DNA from: Smittium mucronatum
Taxonomy: Eukaryota > Kickxellomycota > Harpellomycetes > Harpellales > Legeriomycetaceae
Length of the DNA: 36,511 bases
Direction: 5' to 3'
Assembly: GCA_001953115.1 (NCBI GenBank)
Contig: LSSL01000461.1
Coordinates: 9,245-45,755 of the forward strand
This document shows positions 18,331-31,559 of the stretch, in pieces; within the stretch, counting starts at the first letter, position 1, and every line of letters starts with the position of its first letter. The translations under genes were made by a program, and so were the position numbers. A model generated the notes under the pieces. That model ran no database searches, was not told the DNA's origin, and saw only the letters and a program-made list of their open reading frames with translations.

Positions 18331-19159
18331 ATAGATTTATCGTTAAAATAATCTCTTATATAATATTAAGTAAAAGTTATTTCAATTAAATTAGAAAAAA
18401 ATCCGTAAAATTATTTTTGACCGATTATAGAATCATAAAAAATAAAAATTCACAATAAAAAAAAACTTATAAACACTTATGGCCAATTTTAGTGGGATTT
18501 TTAATATATCAAGTCAAAACATTATTTTTCAACTTCAAGAGATGTGATAGATCTTTTGAAAATAAAAAATTTACTTATTGACATCTTCTATTTATTACTA
18601 TTTATTGATAAATAGTATATAATTTAATTAAAGATCCATTTTTTCTATATAAGTGAACACCAATTCAAATATAAAATCTAAATTTATGATTTAATTATTT
18701 ACTAAAATATTAATATTTTATTGATTATATATTGAAAAAATATCAAATTGGGGCATTTCAATATTTTTTAGCACACTCGATTAAAATATTTTGAACTTCT
18801 CGAGCAAAAAAACACAATCTTGTTGAAATTTTAGTAAGTTATTCTTTATTACTGCTGATATATTGTGTTTTTCGGATTTTAGGCTCAAGTGAGGGTTGAA
18901 ACATACCATAATTATAATTATTATATGATTTATATATTCTTTGACTATTATTTGTACTGTGATATCAGTAGATATTCGCCTAATAAAATAAAAAAATTAT
19001 CTATAATATTATCTTAATAAAAGCAAAAAATTATGAAAAATCATAAAAACCGCCAATGCGAGAGGGGTAGAAGTAACTTAAAAAAATATTTATTCATATA
19101 TTATCCAATCAAAATAAGGATTAAAAAATAGAAAGGCGAATATTCGGGAGCTAATTAAA
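18331..19159. other. AT-rich non-coding stretch
   Basis: No gene, repeat or element recognised. Confidence 0.5.
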
Positions 19160-19650
19160 CTCTGAAAAAATGGCTCGTATTTTCATGTCGATTATTCAAC
19201 ATATATTATCGGTTTTGAGGTCGAAAATAGCAATATCAAAATTCCGGAAATCATGAGAAGCTTTTTATTTTTGTTTAAATAAATTTAAAAAAGCATATAT
19301 TGATTTATACTATAAACTTTTAGATCTATGATATCCATTTCTGCACTAAGATTTATTTATTTGGGAAGTAAGTTTGCTCCAGTGGTTTTCGAGATCTTTT
19401 GTGAGAAATAAAATCAAGTATTTTGTGCAACTTTTAAAAAATTGATTTAGAGCCGATAAAAATGTGATTGATTTAGGAAATAATAACTCCTGTCGCAGAA
19501 TTTTCGATGATATTTACATATTAAATAAAAAATTCGATCCAAAATCATTAAGAGTAACTGTTGGGCTCATATTATAAGAAATATTCCAAAGGCCCTAGCA
19601 CTTCGCATCATTTTTTAAAAAATAAATAAAAACGTATTTAACTTTTATCC
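19160..19650 (+). pseudogene. possible retroelement relic, weak
   Basis: The plus strand has a frame with about seven stops in 150 codons, less interrupted than expected here. At 19242-19256 it contains TTCCGGAAATCATGA, which also occurs on the minus strand inside the Ty3-like relic (16624-16638), and in both places it encodes RKS-stop after a Phe. Beyond that block no further alignment convinced me. It may be a second piece of the same retroelement family in opposite orientation. Confidence 0.2.
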
Positions 19651-20520
19651 AATTATTTTTTAATGAAATGTTCTTTGAAAAATCTCGGGGCATTTTTCTT
19701 CTAAAATGGTCCGGTTTCCCGTAACTTGAATTTATCACGGATAAATTACGTAATAACTACCATCAAAAAAATATGAATTTTTAAGAGTTTTTTTATCCAT
19801 TTCTTTCCTAATACATTAAATGAAATATATATATTTAAACCCACAAAGAAAATTTGTTAATTCGAATGTAAAAAAAAATAATTTGATGAATACGAAAAAA
19901 ATTATCTAAAAAAGATGGAAAATTTTAGCAAATATAAAATAAATAAAACAGTTATTATACAATATGAATAAGAAAAAATTCAAATGAATAAAACATACTA
20001 TTATATTAAGAGGCATAAATTTTTACTGTGTATTCCTGCTGCCAAAAATCTACGAATGCTGAAAACTTGGAATCTCTAAGGAACATTGCTTTTTGAGCTT
20101 TAATATAATAAAAAAATAAGTATTACTCATTATCAAAAAAATTCAAAGATAAAAGGATATTATATGTTTTTTTAGACTATTTTGCGAATCATAAAGATGT
20201 GTTCATGTATATTAAAAGTAAAAAAGAATTGGGATGATTATAATTATTGTAATTCAAGTACTGAATTAAAAAAAAAAGTGGGAATGCTGAAGATGATTGC
20301 TACTAATTTAAGTCTGATATTAAATAAAAAAAATGAATCAATAAAAAACCGAAAAAATAATCAAAATAAATTCAATAAACTTAATTCATTTTGTTTCAGT
20401 TACAGCAATAATTTATAAATAATAAATAAATAAAAATAGAATTAATTTTTATTAACAAAATTAAGTTCAAAAATTAAAGAGTTAAAATGATAGGATACAA
20501 AAACTGACACTGACTAGAAA
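19651..20520. other. AT-rich non-coding stretch
   Basis: No gene supported. The 78-codon frame at 20182-20418 is lysine/asparagine-rich with no motif and is treated as chance. Confidence 0.5.
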
Positions 20521-20640
20521 AAACACATTTATACATGAATACACAAATATACATGCAAATAAACATAAATAAACACATAAAGTTTTATATGCATGCATAA
20601 ATATTACAAATGAATAAATTTATACACACATATTAATTAT
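20521..20640. repeat. degenerate ACA/ATACAT-rich simple repeat
   Basis: A run of imperfect units such as ATACACAAATATACATGCAA and ATAAACATAAATAAACACAT. Simple-sequence DNA without further structure. Confidence 0.6.
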
Positions 20641-21385
20641 AAATTCATATTTTCAAAAATGTGCGAGCATGCTAATATTATCAAACTTCAAGTATAAATG
20701 TTTTAATATAAAATTTAAGTTAGTTACCTCTTATTAAAAAACATTCTGACAGCTTAATAAGCCAACTTTAATAAATAAGAATTAAATGAACTATTTATTT
20801 AGGAAGTAAATTAACCAATCATTTTAGAATTTAATGTAGAAACAATACTGATGATATTTCACTTATTAAAGAATTTTAGCTGAGTTTATATATATTTCTC
20901 TGTAAAAAAAGGTGGGATTACAAACCAATTTTTTCATTTGGATCACTGGAAATTAAATTTTAAATCAAAAGATAAAATCATATTTTCTCAGATAAAGTCT
21001 ATGGTTTATATATATTTTAATTATATCAAAATTAAAAATACAATAATAAAACACGTGATTTAATCGAAATTGGATGATATTATTGACTTTAATTTATAAT
21101 TTAGATATTGTGTGTTTTATTTACTAGCTTTATCTTTAAAAATATAGTTATTTATCTAATTTCAGCATTGAAAAAAAACCAAACTTGATATAAATAGGAA
21201 ATAAATCTAGTTAATATAAAAATATAAATTTTTTCTAATGAAAATAGGGTTTTATAAACTCAATTTTATATTACACAATATTTTTATACTTTAAAACTTA
21301 TCCATATTTCCATATTATTAAACTAAAAAGATATAAGTAGGGCTATGCCCTCCTCCAAATATTATATAATACCATAACTACTAGC
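20641..21385. other. AT-rich non-coding stretch
   Basis: No gene or element recognised. Confidence 0.5.
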
Positions 21386-21389
21386 TTAA

Positions 21390-21420
21390 CCCCTTCAGGG
21401 CCCAAAAAATAAAAATTAAC
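21390..21420 (+). mobile_element. family A left-end remnant
   Basis: TTAA (21386-21389) then CCCCTTCAGGGCCCAAAAAA resembles A-family ends (CCCTTTCAGG; the reversed A1 end is CCCTTTCCGGGCCCAAATT). It is the only such end seen outside the 8-12 kb cluster. The partner end is not visible downstream. Confidence 0.4.
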
Positions 21421-24400
21421 TATATTTAATGTATTATTATTCAGCCAATTATAACAAAAAATTGATACATATTTTTGAAATCATAAATTTCTGATTTTAC
21501 TCGACAAAAATTTTCGAAGATTAGATTTGGAATTTGGCTGGTTTTTTCTTTTGTATTCATTTTTTAAAATAGTCAATAAAATAATCAAATTAATATTTAT
21601 AATTTTTTTTTCTTTCAATTCCCATACTTCAAATATTATATTAGAAAATCTCGCATAATAAACCTAAAATTAATTTTTTAACTATGTGAACTTATATAAA
21701 ATCCAATATTAAATAAAAAAATACATATATTTTAATTAAAAAAGATCTGAATAGTGGTTTAAAGTGAATATATATATATATATATATTTTCGAGTATATT
21801 TTTTTTAATATATCATTTAATTACATATGTTTTATAAAATCTATTTTTGTTCTATTAAAATATTTTATTTTTTTTTTCACATATATGTGAATAAATTATT
21901 AGTATGAATATAGTATTTCGGATTATATTTTTTATATTATGACCTCTATATATTAGTTAATTTTTTAAATAAAACTTAAATAAAATTCACGAAATAGCTG
22001 AAAAACATAAATTATTCGCTTATCACACTTTAAAAACCCTTTCAAATTTTATAGTAACAGTGAATCCAGCAAAAATCACAATTTAATTGATTCATTTGTG
22101 GGCTTGGGTATTTAAAATATCTATAATATCATTTATTTCTATTATTCCAAAATTCATAATGAAATTTAGCTCATATATTTATATATTTATTCAATGGGAT
22201 AAATATATTTTAAAGGATCACTTGGTGATTTTTTTTCTTTTGAATCCCGGGTATCAAAATAGTAGTGGATATAACTGATTTTTTCTCAAACTATACAATA
22301 AAATTAAAAAATGTATATGAATTTACGATCAATAACTTGATTATTTATAAATGGGTTTTATTTTGGCTGAAATTTATTCTAAAAAATAATTCCAATCTAT
22401 TTTTGAGAATAAAAAAATACGCTTTTCAGCTATTTATTGTTTAAAAAGGCATCTGAGACAAATGATTTTTCTCACAAGTTATAATATTTCTTCCACTTAT
22501 ATTTTAGCATTTTATGCGCCAAAATTATATGCATTTTTTAATTGGTATTGATAAAACAATGTGAATATATATTTTTTATGCATATCTGTTCCTTATTTTT
22601 TTATTTTTTTTTTGAGATTTAAGTCTGAGCTAAAGATACATTATTCACACTTATTCTTTTATCAAAAACTTTTTTTTTGACCTTTTGTGGTTCATTTCAT
22701 GTTCCGCAATGCCATTTGCCAAATTTTATATGTTAGAGAAACTTTATAAAATATTTTTTGACTAAGTTTGAGCTATATTAATAATAATTTAAAAATTTAC
22801 TGTAAATATTAGAAAGTTTGATATTATCTAAATTTAAAATTCTCAATAAAATTTTCAAATAATTTTTCATATGTAAATAAGAAATATCAGATTTTAATTA
22901 TAAACATATATTTTGGAAATAATTTTCTGCCAATTAATTTTTAGCCCAAAGCTATGTATTTTTAATCTATTATTTTTTAGAAAATAATAAATGGTTAAAA
23001 TTTTTCAAACTTTTGTTCTTGTGGTTGTGAATTATAAATAAATTGAATGTTTTAATATTTTTTAGAAAATTTTCTATGGATTTGAATATAAGATAATGGA
23101 GAATTCTTCGATAAAAAATAGTGAGATCGACCTTTCTAGGATTAATAAAATAAATATAAAATAAAATTTTTATAAGAGGATCTGTGAAACATAAAAAATA
23201 TGCGGTTCTAAAGGAGTGACCATCATATATAAAGGGTGAATGTTTTTACTAAAAGATATTATTGTTGTGTGAAAATGAAAAACTAAATATATAATATCAG
23301 TTAATATTTAATTTACATATTGAATCATTTATATGATAAAATTGAAATATTTGAAAAAAAAAATGAAGGATCTTTTTTAAAATCTTATCGCTTATTTCCT
23401 ACTAATAAAATTCGGTTATTATGTTTTTTAATGAAAAAAATATACGTATTTTTACTAATTGAAGATATTCGTACCAATGATTTGTTATTAGCTTATTAAC
23501 TAAAATAAAATATAAAATATTTTACGATTTTTTATCTTTGATCAAAAAAAATTTCCAATTAAAATAAGCAAATTTAAAATATTATTATAGAATAAAAAAA
23601 TGTGGCAAAAAAAATATGGAATATGAAATAATATATGCCTAAAAACTTAAATCAAATGTACTTTATTTAATTTGCATAAAAGTATAGATATTAAGTACTT
23701 ATTATATAGGACTTGTGACACTATTTTATAAAATTCGATTATTAGATAGTATATTTTTAAATAGTATGTAAATATAATTATTTTTATGATTATACTAAGT
23801 AAAATAATTATGAAGTTCAAAAATAAATGTATTAGTATGTTTAATTTTTTTAAAAAAAGATATAAGTATATTAATACTTCACTTTCTATTGAGCTTAATC
23901 AAAATATTCAATATAAAGATATTTTTAAATGAATATAAATAATTTTTTTTATAAAAATAATAAATCAATTAGTGTTATTTTTAAAATTTGACTTATCTAA
24001 ATAAATAAAGTGATATTTTAGAAAATTTTTTTTGAAAATATATGGCTTAAAGTTCGGATTTTTTTTAAAATATAAAATCAAATAAAATCAAATAAAATCA
24101 ATAATGGGATTGAGAATTAAAATACGGAATTCAAAACCAAAAGAGAAGTCCGATAAATATTAAAAGAATTATTAAATGAATAATAATAATAAAAAAATTT
24201 AATTTTAATTTGTTAAATTTCATACAAGTTGGATGGTTTTTTATTAGACTCTGTTCTTTTTTTAAAATAATTAAAACTCCTATATTAGTAGAATAGAATT
24301 TATCTTTAATAATTAAGACCATAATATTTAAATGGATTAAATAAAAAAAAATTATTAAAAAAAACTCGAATTTTAAAGATATGATTATAAAAGCAATTTT

Positions 24401-24528
24401 TAAAATTATTACCCAGACACATCTCATTATTTTGGGAAGTCCGATATATTATACATATTTTTTTTCCAATTCATTTATGAGGTTTTCCAGTCAAAAAACC
24501 GGGTTCAGCTTGTGAGTACCTGAAACTT
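21421..24528. other. AT-rich non-coding stretch with simple repeats
   Basis: About 80-85% A+T with no supported gene. It contains (AT)10 at 21768-21787 and three 10-bp units AATAAAATCA at 24072-24101. The open frames at 22087-22278 and 24131-24427 are hydrophobic, low-complexity chance frames. Confidence 0.5.
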
Positions 24529-24542
24529 GGGGGGGGGGGGGG
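24529..24542. repeat. poly(G) tract, 14 G
   Basis: Fourteen consecutive G in DNA otherwise almost devoid of G runs, the longest of the homopolymer G/C tracts in the window. Confidence 0.9.
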
Positions 24543-27123
24543 CAAAAATAACGGAAGCTAATTTCCATATTAATAATTAGATAATAATTTGAAATTTTTT
24601 AAAAAAAAGTATATTTAAATTTTTTTTTATATTTCTTTAATAATAATATGGATATTTTAGATTAATAATCCAAAAAAAATTTAAGGAAAATTTAATGGTA
24701 ACTTTTCAAAATAAAATGATTTAACAAACTGAATTTTTTACTCGTTTAACGAATGTAATTTGAATAATTAATCGCTAGCACTCAGCACCGAATGAATTTA
24801 ATATAAAATTGATAAAATAACCAAGTTTATATAAATAAAAAAGGAAAAAATATCAAATTGTATTAAAGTAATAAATTATTTTGTTTCATTTTGGAAAGTA
24901 AGCGCAGAAATGGGGGGTTTTTTAAATATAAATCAATTATATCTTTAATGAAAAGGTATAAAATAATATTATTGATTAATTATTAAATTTTTAAATTTTT
25001 AAAAAGGATATATGTAGCTTAAAAATAAAATTAAAGAGTCTTTTGACTTTAAATAATTGTGGTATAAGATATTTAAATAGATTTTTAAAAATTTTTCATA
25101 ACTTTTAAATTATATTAGATAAAGTTTTATCAATTATCTTGGGTTTATATTAATAAAAGAGATTTAGATTTATAGATGATGGGAAATAATTATTTATAAA
25201 TGATTTCAACATAAATAACTTTAGTACCATTTTTATAGAAAATTATTACCAAAAATAAATAAATTACTTATGGTTGAATTGATAATATGTATATCATGAT
25301 TTAAATATATATTTTATTTTATTATTATAAAAAGGGATAGCTTATCTTTGATAAATATCTAAATTATTAGTCCATTAAATGGATATTTAAAATTTATATA
25401 ACGAATAAATCGCCTCAGTGAATGTAGAAATATATGTTTCTTAATCAGATTGTTTTAAACTTGGATGTAGGAGAGGGGTGGGGGTTAATCCTTTTATTTT
25501 ACCTATTCTTTTATTATTATTATGCGAATGCTAAATCCCTTAATTGGTGCTTAAATATATATTTTAATGGCAACCAATTATGATATTTATAAAATTTAGC
25601 ACGAATATATAAGTATTAATTGGTACGTTATTCCACCAATTTAAAATATTTATAAAAAAAAAAGTTAACCTTCAATAATATTACTCTAAATAATTATAAG
25701 TAATAAGTAAAAATCTTTTAATTCAAAAAACAACCTTGAAATTAAGTGAAAAATTAGTTTAGTAACTTAAAAATCAAAATGAGAATGATTTTTTATTTTT
25801 TAACAGCTAATAAATATTATCTTAGTTGTTTTAATATGCGAGTAAAAATGTACAATACGAAAAAAATTCCAAGTTTAAATAAATATTGAGATCAAGAAAA
25901 TTATAATTATTATTTTCTCAAATTTTTTACATAAAAAAAACTTCAAAATGAAGCACAAAATTTCCTCAGTTTTTTCAACGTTTCACTATAATCAATTTTA
26001 TTTTGAAAAAAATCTGGTTTTAAATTTATAATTATATTACAAAATAATAAATAAAAACAATTTATTTTTTATTAAATGTGAGTTAGAGTTAAATTTAGGG
26101 TTATATAATCTTTAACGCCATTAAACCCCCAACAGATCTTTATTGTAGGTCTTATCATATAATATTTTTTCCAACTATAATTTGAGTATTTATATAGCCC
26201 CTTCACCTTTTTCACAAATATTTTACAAAATTCTTTTCCTGAAATCATCTTTTACTCCCCGAATATTTTCTCCAGATTATTTACAACTTTTGGGAATGAA
26301 TATATAGTTATTCCTAGAAACTCTCCTATAATTTTAAAAAAATACAATTTAATACTTTATTGATACTTAGATATATCTTTTATTTATATCAGTATACTCT
26401 ATTAAATTAACTTATTATATTTTTCTTCAAATAAAAAAATTAAAAAAATTAAAAAATTAAATGTTTCTGATTTATATTTCATAAAATTCCACATCATTTA
26501 TAATATATATACGTTGATTAATTATAGAATTTTAACTCTTTTTTCATTAAGATTATGTTTCTGTTAAACATTTGAACTTTTCAAAAACAAATTTTCTACA
26601 TTTATCTTTATCTTTCTTAAAAAATGTACCTATTATTTCTTTCTGACCAAAAATATTTGTATTATAGATTTATTTCCCCTTATCTTCCCCATTTCTGACC
26701 ACAAATATGATTTCATAATTTTTTTTTGTTTTATACTGCCAAAAATTGCTTTTTTTATTATTTATTTTGAGTTTATGACATATTTTATTTTATCATTCTT
26801 CCTCTATATAATCTTTTTATTTTCCTAATATCTTTGGCTTACTTTATAATTAAACTTTAAATTTTTTCGAAAATAACAATTGCTATCTTATGTCCTCCTA
26901 AAAACACATCCAGTATAATGATTTTTCTAAAATTTCAAACATATGCCCCTAGTTTAGTGTTTATTTATTTATTTTTCGTACTTTTTTTACACATCTGCTT
27001 TTATTTTAACGAAATCCAGGCTTTATATAACTTTAAATTAATTTTGATAATTTTTTTTATCTATATACCCCATTCGACTATAGTTTTTTAAATCGCTATT
27101 TTGTTATTTTCTTGGGTTTATAC
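24543..27123. other. AT-rich non-coding stretch
   Basis: No gene or element recognised. Low-complexity runs of AAAAAATTA occur near 26430-26460. Confidence 0.5.
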
Positions 27124-27469
27124 CATAATTTCCATGAGAAAAATCATTTTTAAAGTTGATTAGATCCTTTTTATTAATTAGTTTTTTATTGATTTTTTTT
27201 TATTTCAATAATTCGATATACACTATTTATATTCCATTGAATTTGATAAAAATATTAACAAAGCGATTTCAGGGATGATTTAGTTGTAAATTTATTAAAA
27301 TTTGAAAAAAATATCAAATAACTTGCTAATAACTAATTGATTCACCACTAAATTTATTTTTTTTGTAGATATTGAATTTTATAGTAAATTTTATGACAAT
27401 GTTTCCATTATATTGATTTATATTAATTTCTATTATACATATAATATCTCCTTTATTATATTTATTTAA
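27124..27469 (+). repeat. 346-bp inverted repeat, left copy
   Basis: The reverse complement is present at 36040-36385, with about seven differences by eye over 346 bp (about 98% identity). Similarity stops sharply at both ends. No coding frame, no terminal inverted repeats within the copy and no shared flanking duplication were seen. This is far more similarity than between any other repeats here, so the duplication is recent. Confidence 0.85.
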
Positions 27470-28600
27470 GTATAAAAATACACAAAAACATTAATTAGAA
27501 TATTTCCAACAATAATATACTGAATATTTTTAAATAGCCATTTAAAAAAGCATTTTAAAATAATTTTTAATATTATTTTGAAAAAAACAATTATTTGTTT
27601 ATTTTAATTTAAACTGAAAATTCTTTTTTGTTACTTTTTATATTACTATAAAAAATGAATAATATTCATTGAATAAATAGAATAATAACACCCCCAGTCC
27701 AAAATACAATTTTTTGTTTTTATTTTTTTTAATTATTAATAAATAGTAAATAATAATTATATATATATTAATACTTTTATGATTGTATTATTTTTTGAAT
27801 ATTAAAACTTTCTAAAAATTACATATTCAAAAATATATTATAGGTTTTAAATTATTATTTTTCATGCAATATTTTAAATGATAAATTTTGTATCCTCTCT
27901 CTAATTTGAAATGAAAAAAAAGTAAACAGGTTAATAAAAATAAATATGCAATTTAAATATGATATATAAACACGAAAGATATAAATTAATACCATAAAAT
28001 TTAGTTTTCACAAGGAAAAAAGTCCAAGCTGGACCAATATAATCGATTCAGGGTTTAAACGTCCTGATTTCATTGACAGAATGAAAATAATCTGGTTAGT
28101 ATCCTTATTAAAAAAAACTCCTAGAAAAATTCTAAAAGAAAGGAAAAAAGGGGTTTTATGCGGAACTACACTTATGTTAGATCTTTAATTAACAGAGTCA
28201 AATAAAATTTTTGACGAAAACTTATCATATCAATTCGTTGAAATCTAAGTGTTTTTTTGTAATCTATAGCCACTGAAACCTTTATTTTTAAAATTTATAA
28301 ACTGAAAATACCTGGAAAATAAAAAAAATATCAAAATAGTATACAAAGTAAAAAATATATATAACTTTTGAAGGCTAATAAGTACTCTGAAAAATATAAA
28401 TACATACCCATATCATAATGATACGGACTTAGTGTTCGATAAGTATCCAAGAAAGTATACTAAAACTATCAAATATGTAAGATAGTTTATCTAACTATTT
28501 TTAAATATGAAAAATCATTTTTTTTTTGCTTAAAAGCTTTAAGTGTTGGATTTAAAACTAAAAAATACCATTTAATACTAATATCTCTCTAAATAATGGG
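27470..28600. other. AT-rich non-coding stretch
   Basis: No gene recognised. It lies between the inverted repeat and the LINE-like region. Confidence 0.5.
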
Positions 28601-30883
28601 GAAATAGGCTTATTTTTTTGGAAAGGAGTTCAGTCAGTTTTACATTGAGTAAAAAAGTTGAAGATTGGAAGTATAAATGTGAAGACCTCAAAAATGAAAT
28701 AATAAAAGGAAGAATCTAGAAAAAGAATCAGAATCAGAAAGAGTTCCTTATTTCCGAAAAATTCAAAAAAAATCTCAAAGGAAACAGGTATTGAAAATAA
28801 AAAATCCATATATGCGGCTAATGGTAAACCTGATAGTTCTAAAAATAACTCAAACATATCATATTCTGATTGTTTAATTATAGTACATGTTTCAGAAATC
28901 TTAATCTAGAAACCTAAAATTTATCGGAGAAAAGTTCTTAACATAGTTTCAGTAAAAAATATCATTAAAGAAAAACTTCTAATAAAATTATCTAGTAAAA
29001 AAGTGATTTCGGACCCATATGACATAAAAATATCGAGGAGTGATATTTATTTTAACGCCTATATAAGTATAATATGAATTTTTTTTTAAAAAAATAGCGA
29101 TTTTATAAGTACTTTCAATAAGATTCAAAAAATTGAAAATTTTTAAAAAACAAATCAATGAATTATTCTCAACTAAAAATGATAACAAAAGTGGATAAAG
29201 CTTTAAAAAATTAAAAACTAAATATAAAAGAGGTTATTGATCACTAAAGTCAGAAATTAAAAAGAGAATAATAGGAAAAAAGAAAGAAATACCAAAAAAG
29301 TAAGTTTTACTGAAGTAGAAATGTATTTGATTTAACTTTTGAATTCTTTTTTTTAAAAAAAAGATAAAAATCTCAAAAATAATAATGGAAATGGAAAAAA
29401 ATGTTAAAATTAAAACTCTCATCGTGAAAGGGGTATCCTGAAATAAAATAAAGATAATTTTTTTTATATATATTTTAAAAGTTTCATATAATCGAGCATC
29501 TTCAGCATAAATAAAGTGAAAAGTAAAACCCGGAAATATATTTTTGATCTAATTATGGGAAAGAAAGATTATCGTGGTAAAAATACACAGAAAAAATTAT
29601 TAATAGAGACAACTATATTATTGAAAATAAATACAATTTTTTTAAGTGTAGGATTACCATCTGATCAATTGACAAAATAGGAAAAAGGAAAAAAACTCGT
29701 AAATATATTCCTACCAAATAAACGAAAAGACCTGATGATATTACTAAAATTTATTGAAGATAAATTTTTAAATTATTAAAAAAATGGCGAGAAACTAATA
29801 AAAATGTGAATATGAGCATGGTCAAAAAACGAACAGCGGGGTAGGTCACCTTGAAAAATAACACTAAGAATAGTGCAGTTTATTTTTTATAATAGTATAA
29901 ATTACCAATCAATGAAACTTAATTTTGGATTCATAAACTAGATTATCTTACACGAATTTTATTTTTAAGAATAAAAAATCAAAAAATTTAGTCTTTTAGA
30001 AAAAAATCAAACTTAATAACTGTTATTTTGTAAATATTTATAATTTTCGATGCTGATTATCTTATTTTGATATTTTTTATGGAATTTATTTGTATAAAAA
30101 GGATTTTTTTTTAGTCTTACTTTAAATTGAAATTTATTTAAAGATAGAAAGTTTCGATAAAAAAACATTTTTAATAATAAAATATAATGTAAAAATCTTA
30201 AATAACTCTTTTAGTTTGCATTAATCTTTAGGAATCACGATTTGAATAGTTAAATATTTCTCATTATTTTTTTAGGAATAGTTTCACTGTTTACAAGATA
30301 TAAGCAAATTATTTATGTGCTAAGTTTAAATATATTATAAAAGAGAAAGAATATTATTTTTATTATGAGCCCAATATTTAGTATCTGTACGAAAAAATAA
30401 GAAAAATGTGAAATTTAGCAATATATGCTTTCTTTCAATAAAAATTCAGGGAAATTTCAATCCAAAGCTTTGTCTCTATCTAAATAATGCAATATTCTAA
30501 AATAAAAAATTAACCGAAACTTGGATCTTAAACCAATAAGTAATTTAGATAATAATATTAGAGAATATAATGAACTTTTTGGGATCTAGCCGTACTATAA
30601 ACAATATAATGGGAATATATGGTGAAATTGATAATCTACAGGATAATAAAATTTTATTAGATAATTAAAAAGAGATGAAATATTATATACTCAAAAAGAA
30701 TTTTCTATTAGTTAAAAATCGAGAATTGACTAATTTTTGTTTCAAAAAATATCTTAAATAAATTCAGAACGACTGAAATAGGCTCTTTAAGATTATCTGA
30801 AAGCAAACTAATTAAATTTAAAATAAATCATTCACTAAAATTAGTAACAAAAACTGTGGAAAATTGAAAAATTAATTAAAAAT
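28601..30883 (+). pseudogene. possible 5' part of the LINE relic (ORF1/endonuclease region), weak
   Basis: Plus-strand open runs with charged, coiled-coil-like composition occur, such as TLSKKVEDWKYKCEDLKNEI near 28640 and EKGKKLVNIFLPNKRKDLMI near 29690. The position, upstream of a recognisable LINE reverse transcriptase on the same strand, suits an ORF1 and endonuclease region, but I found no zinc-finger or endonuclease motif. The assignment rests mainly on position. Confidence 0.25.
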
Positions 30884-30899
30884 TACTGGATAAAAACAA

Positions 30900-31056
30900 C
30901 CTTGAACCAATGCCCAGTGGGTACGGAGCCGCTAGAGCGACAGATGGGAGTGGGATGAAATTTGATTATTTTTTTCCTTTTATTGTATTTTTATAATAGT
31001 TTTTTTCTAGTATTTAAATATTATAAATAAATTCCCTTTAAAAAAAAAAAAAAAAA
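30900..31056 (+). mobile_element. retroposed SINE-like insertion with poly(A) and 16-bp target duplication
   Basis: TACTGGATAAAAACAA occurs at 30884-30899 and again at 31057-31072. The 157 bp between them are foreign in composition: a GC-rich head, a T-rich body, then 17 A (31040-31056). The head TGCCCAGTGGGTACGGAGCC (30911-30930) resembles a tRNA D-arm / Pol III A box, and CGCTAGAGCG nearby can fold back. A convincing B box is not visible. Structure and perfect duplication show insertion by LINE machinery: a tRNA-derived SINE or a truncated LINE 3' end. Confidence 0.75.
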
Positions 31057-31559
31057 TACTGGATAAAAACAAAAAAAACCACAAAAATAATCAAAAAATT
31101 AAACACTAGAACTAATTCAGTTTTCAATCGGAAAAATTCAAAATGTAAATGCAAAAAAAATTTAGTCAAATCATGGAAAACTGTATTCAGAAAATTTAGA
31201 AACAGATTATTTGTAAGGTAAAAATCGGATACTCATCAAAATATTGAGTAGTGGTAAAATAAGTGAAAAATACAAAATATTACACTTTATCAATTAAATT
31301 CCAGTGAAAAAAAATCTTCAAAACAATAAAATACAGACTATATTCTGTGATAATATGATTTCAAACCAACTAGGTGGACAAAAATTAAAGCTAATATAAT
31401 TTCTTTTTTAGATTGCTTAATACGAAAGAAAAAAAAATGAAGAAATTTACGAATTAATCTTTGAAAATTTAAATGTGAAATCTGATAAATCAAATTTTTT
31501 TAAAATATGACATATATTTTATTCATATCTATTTGAAAATGATTTGAAGTTTTTAGAAG

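Noticed and set aside
20182..20418. 78-codon open frame
   Set aside because: Lysine/asparagine-rich low-complexity frame without motif or conserved context.
24131..24427. 98-codon minus-strand frame that looks like a membrane protein
   Set aside because: Hydrophobic low complexity follows from T-rich DNA; no gene context.
28630..28857. 75-codon minus-strand hydrophobic frame
   Set aside because: Opposite strand of a charged plus-strand run in the possible LINE 5' region; T-rich complement gives the hydrophobic residues.
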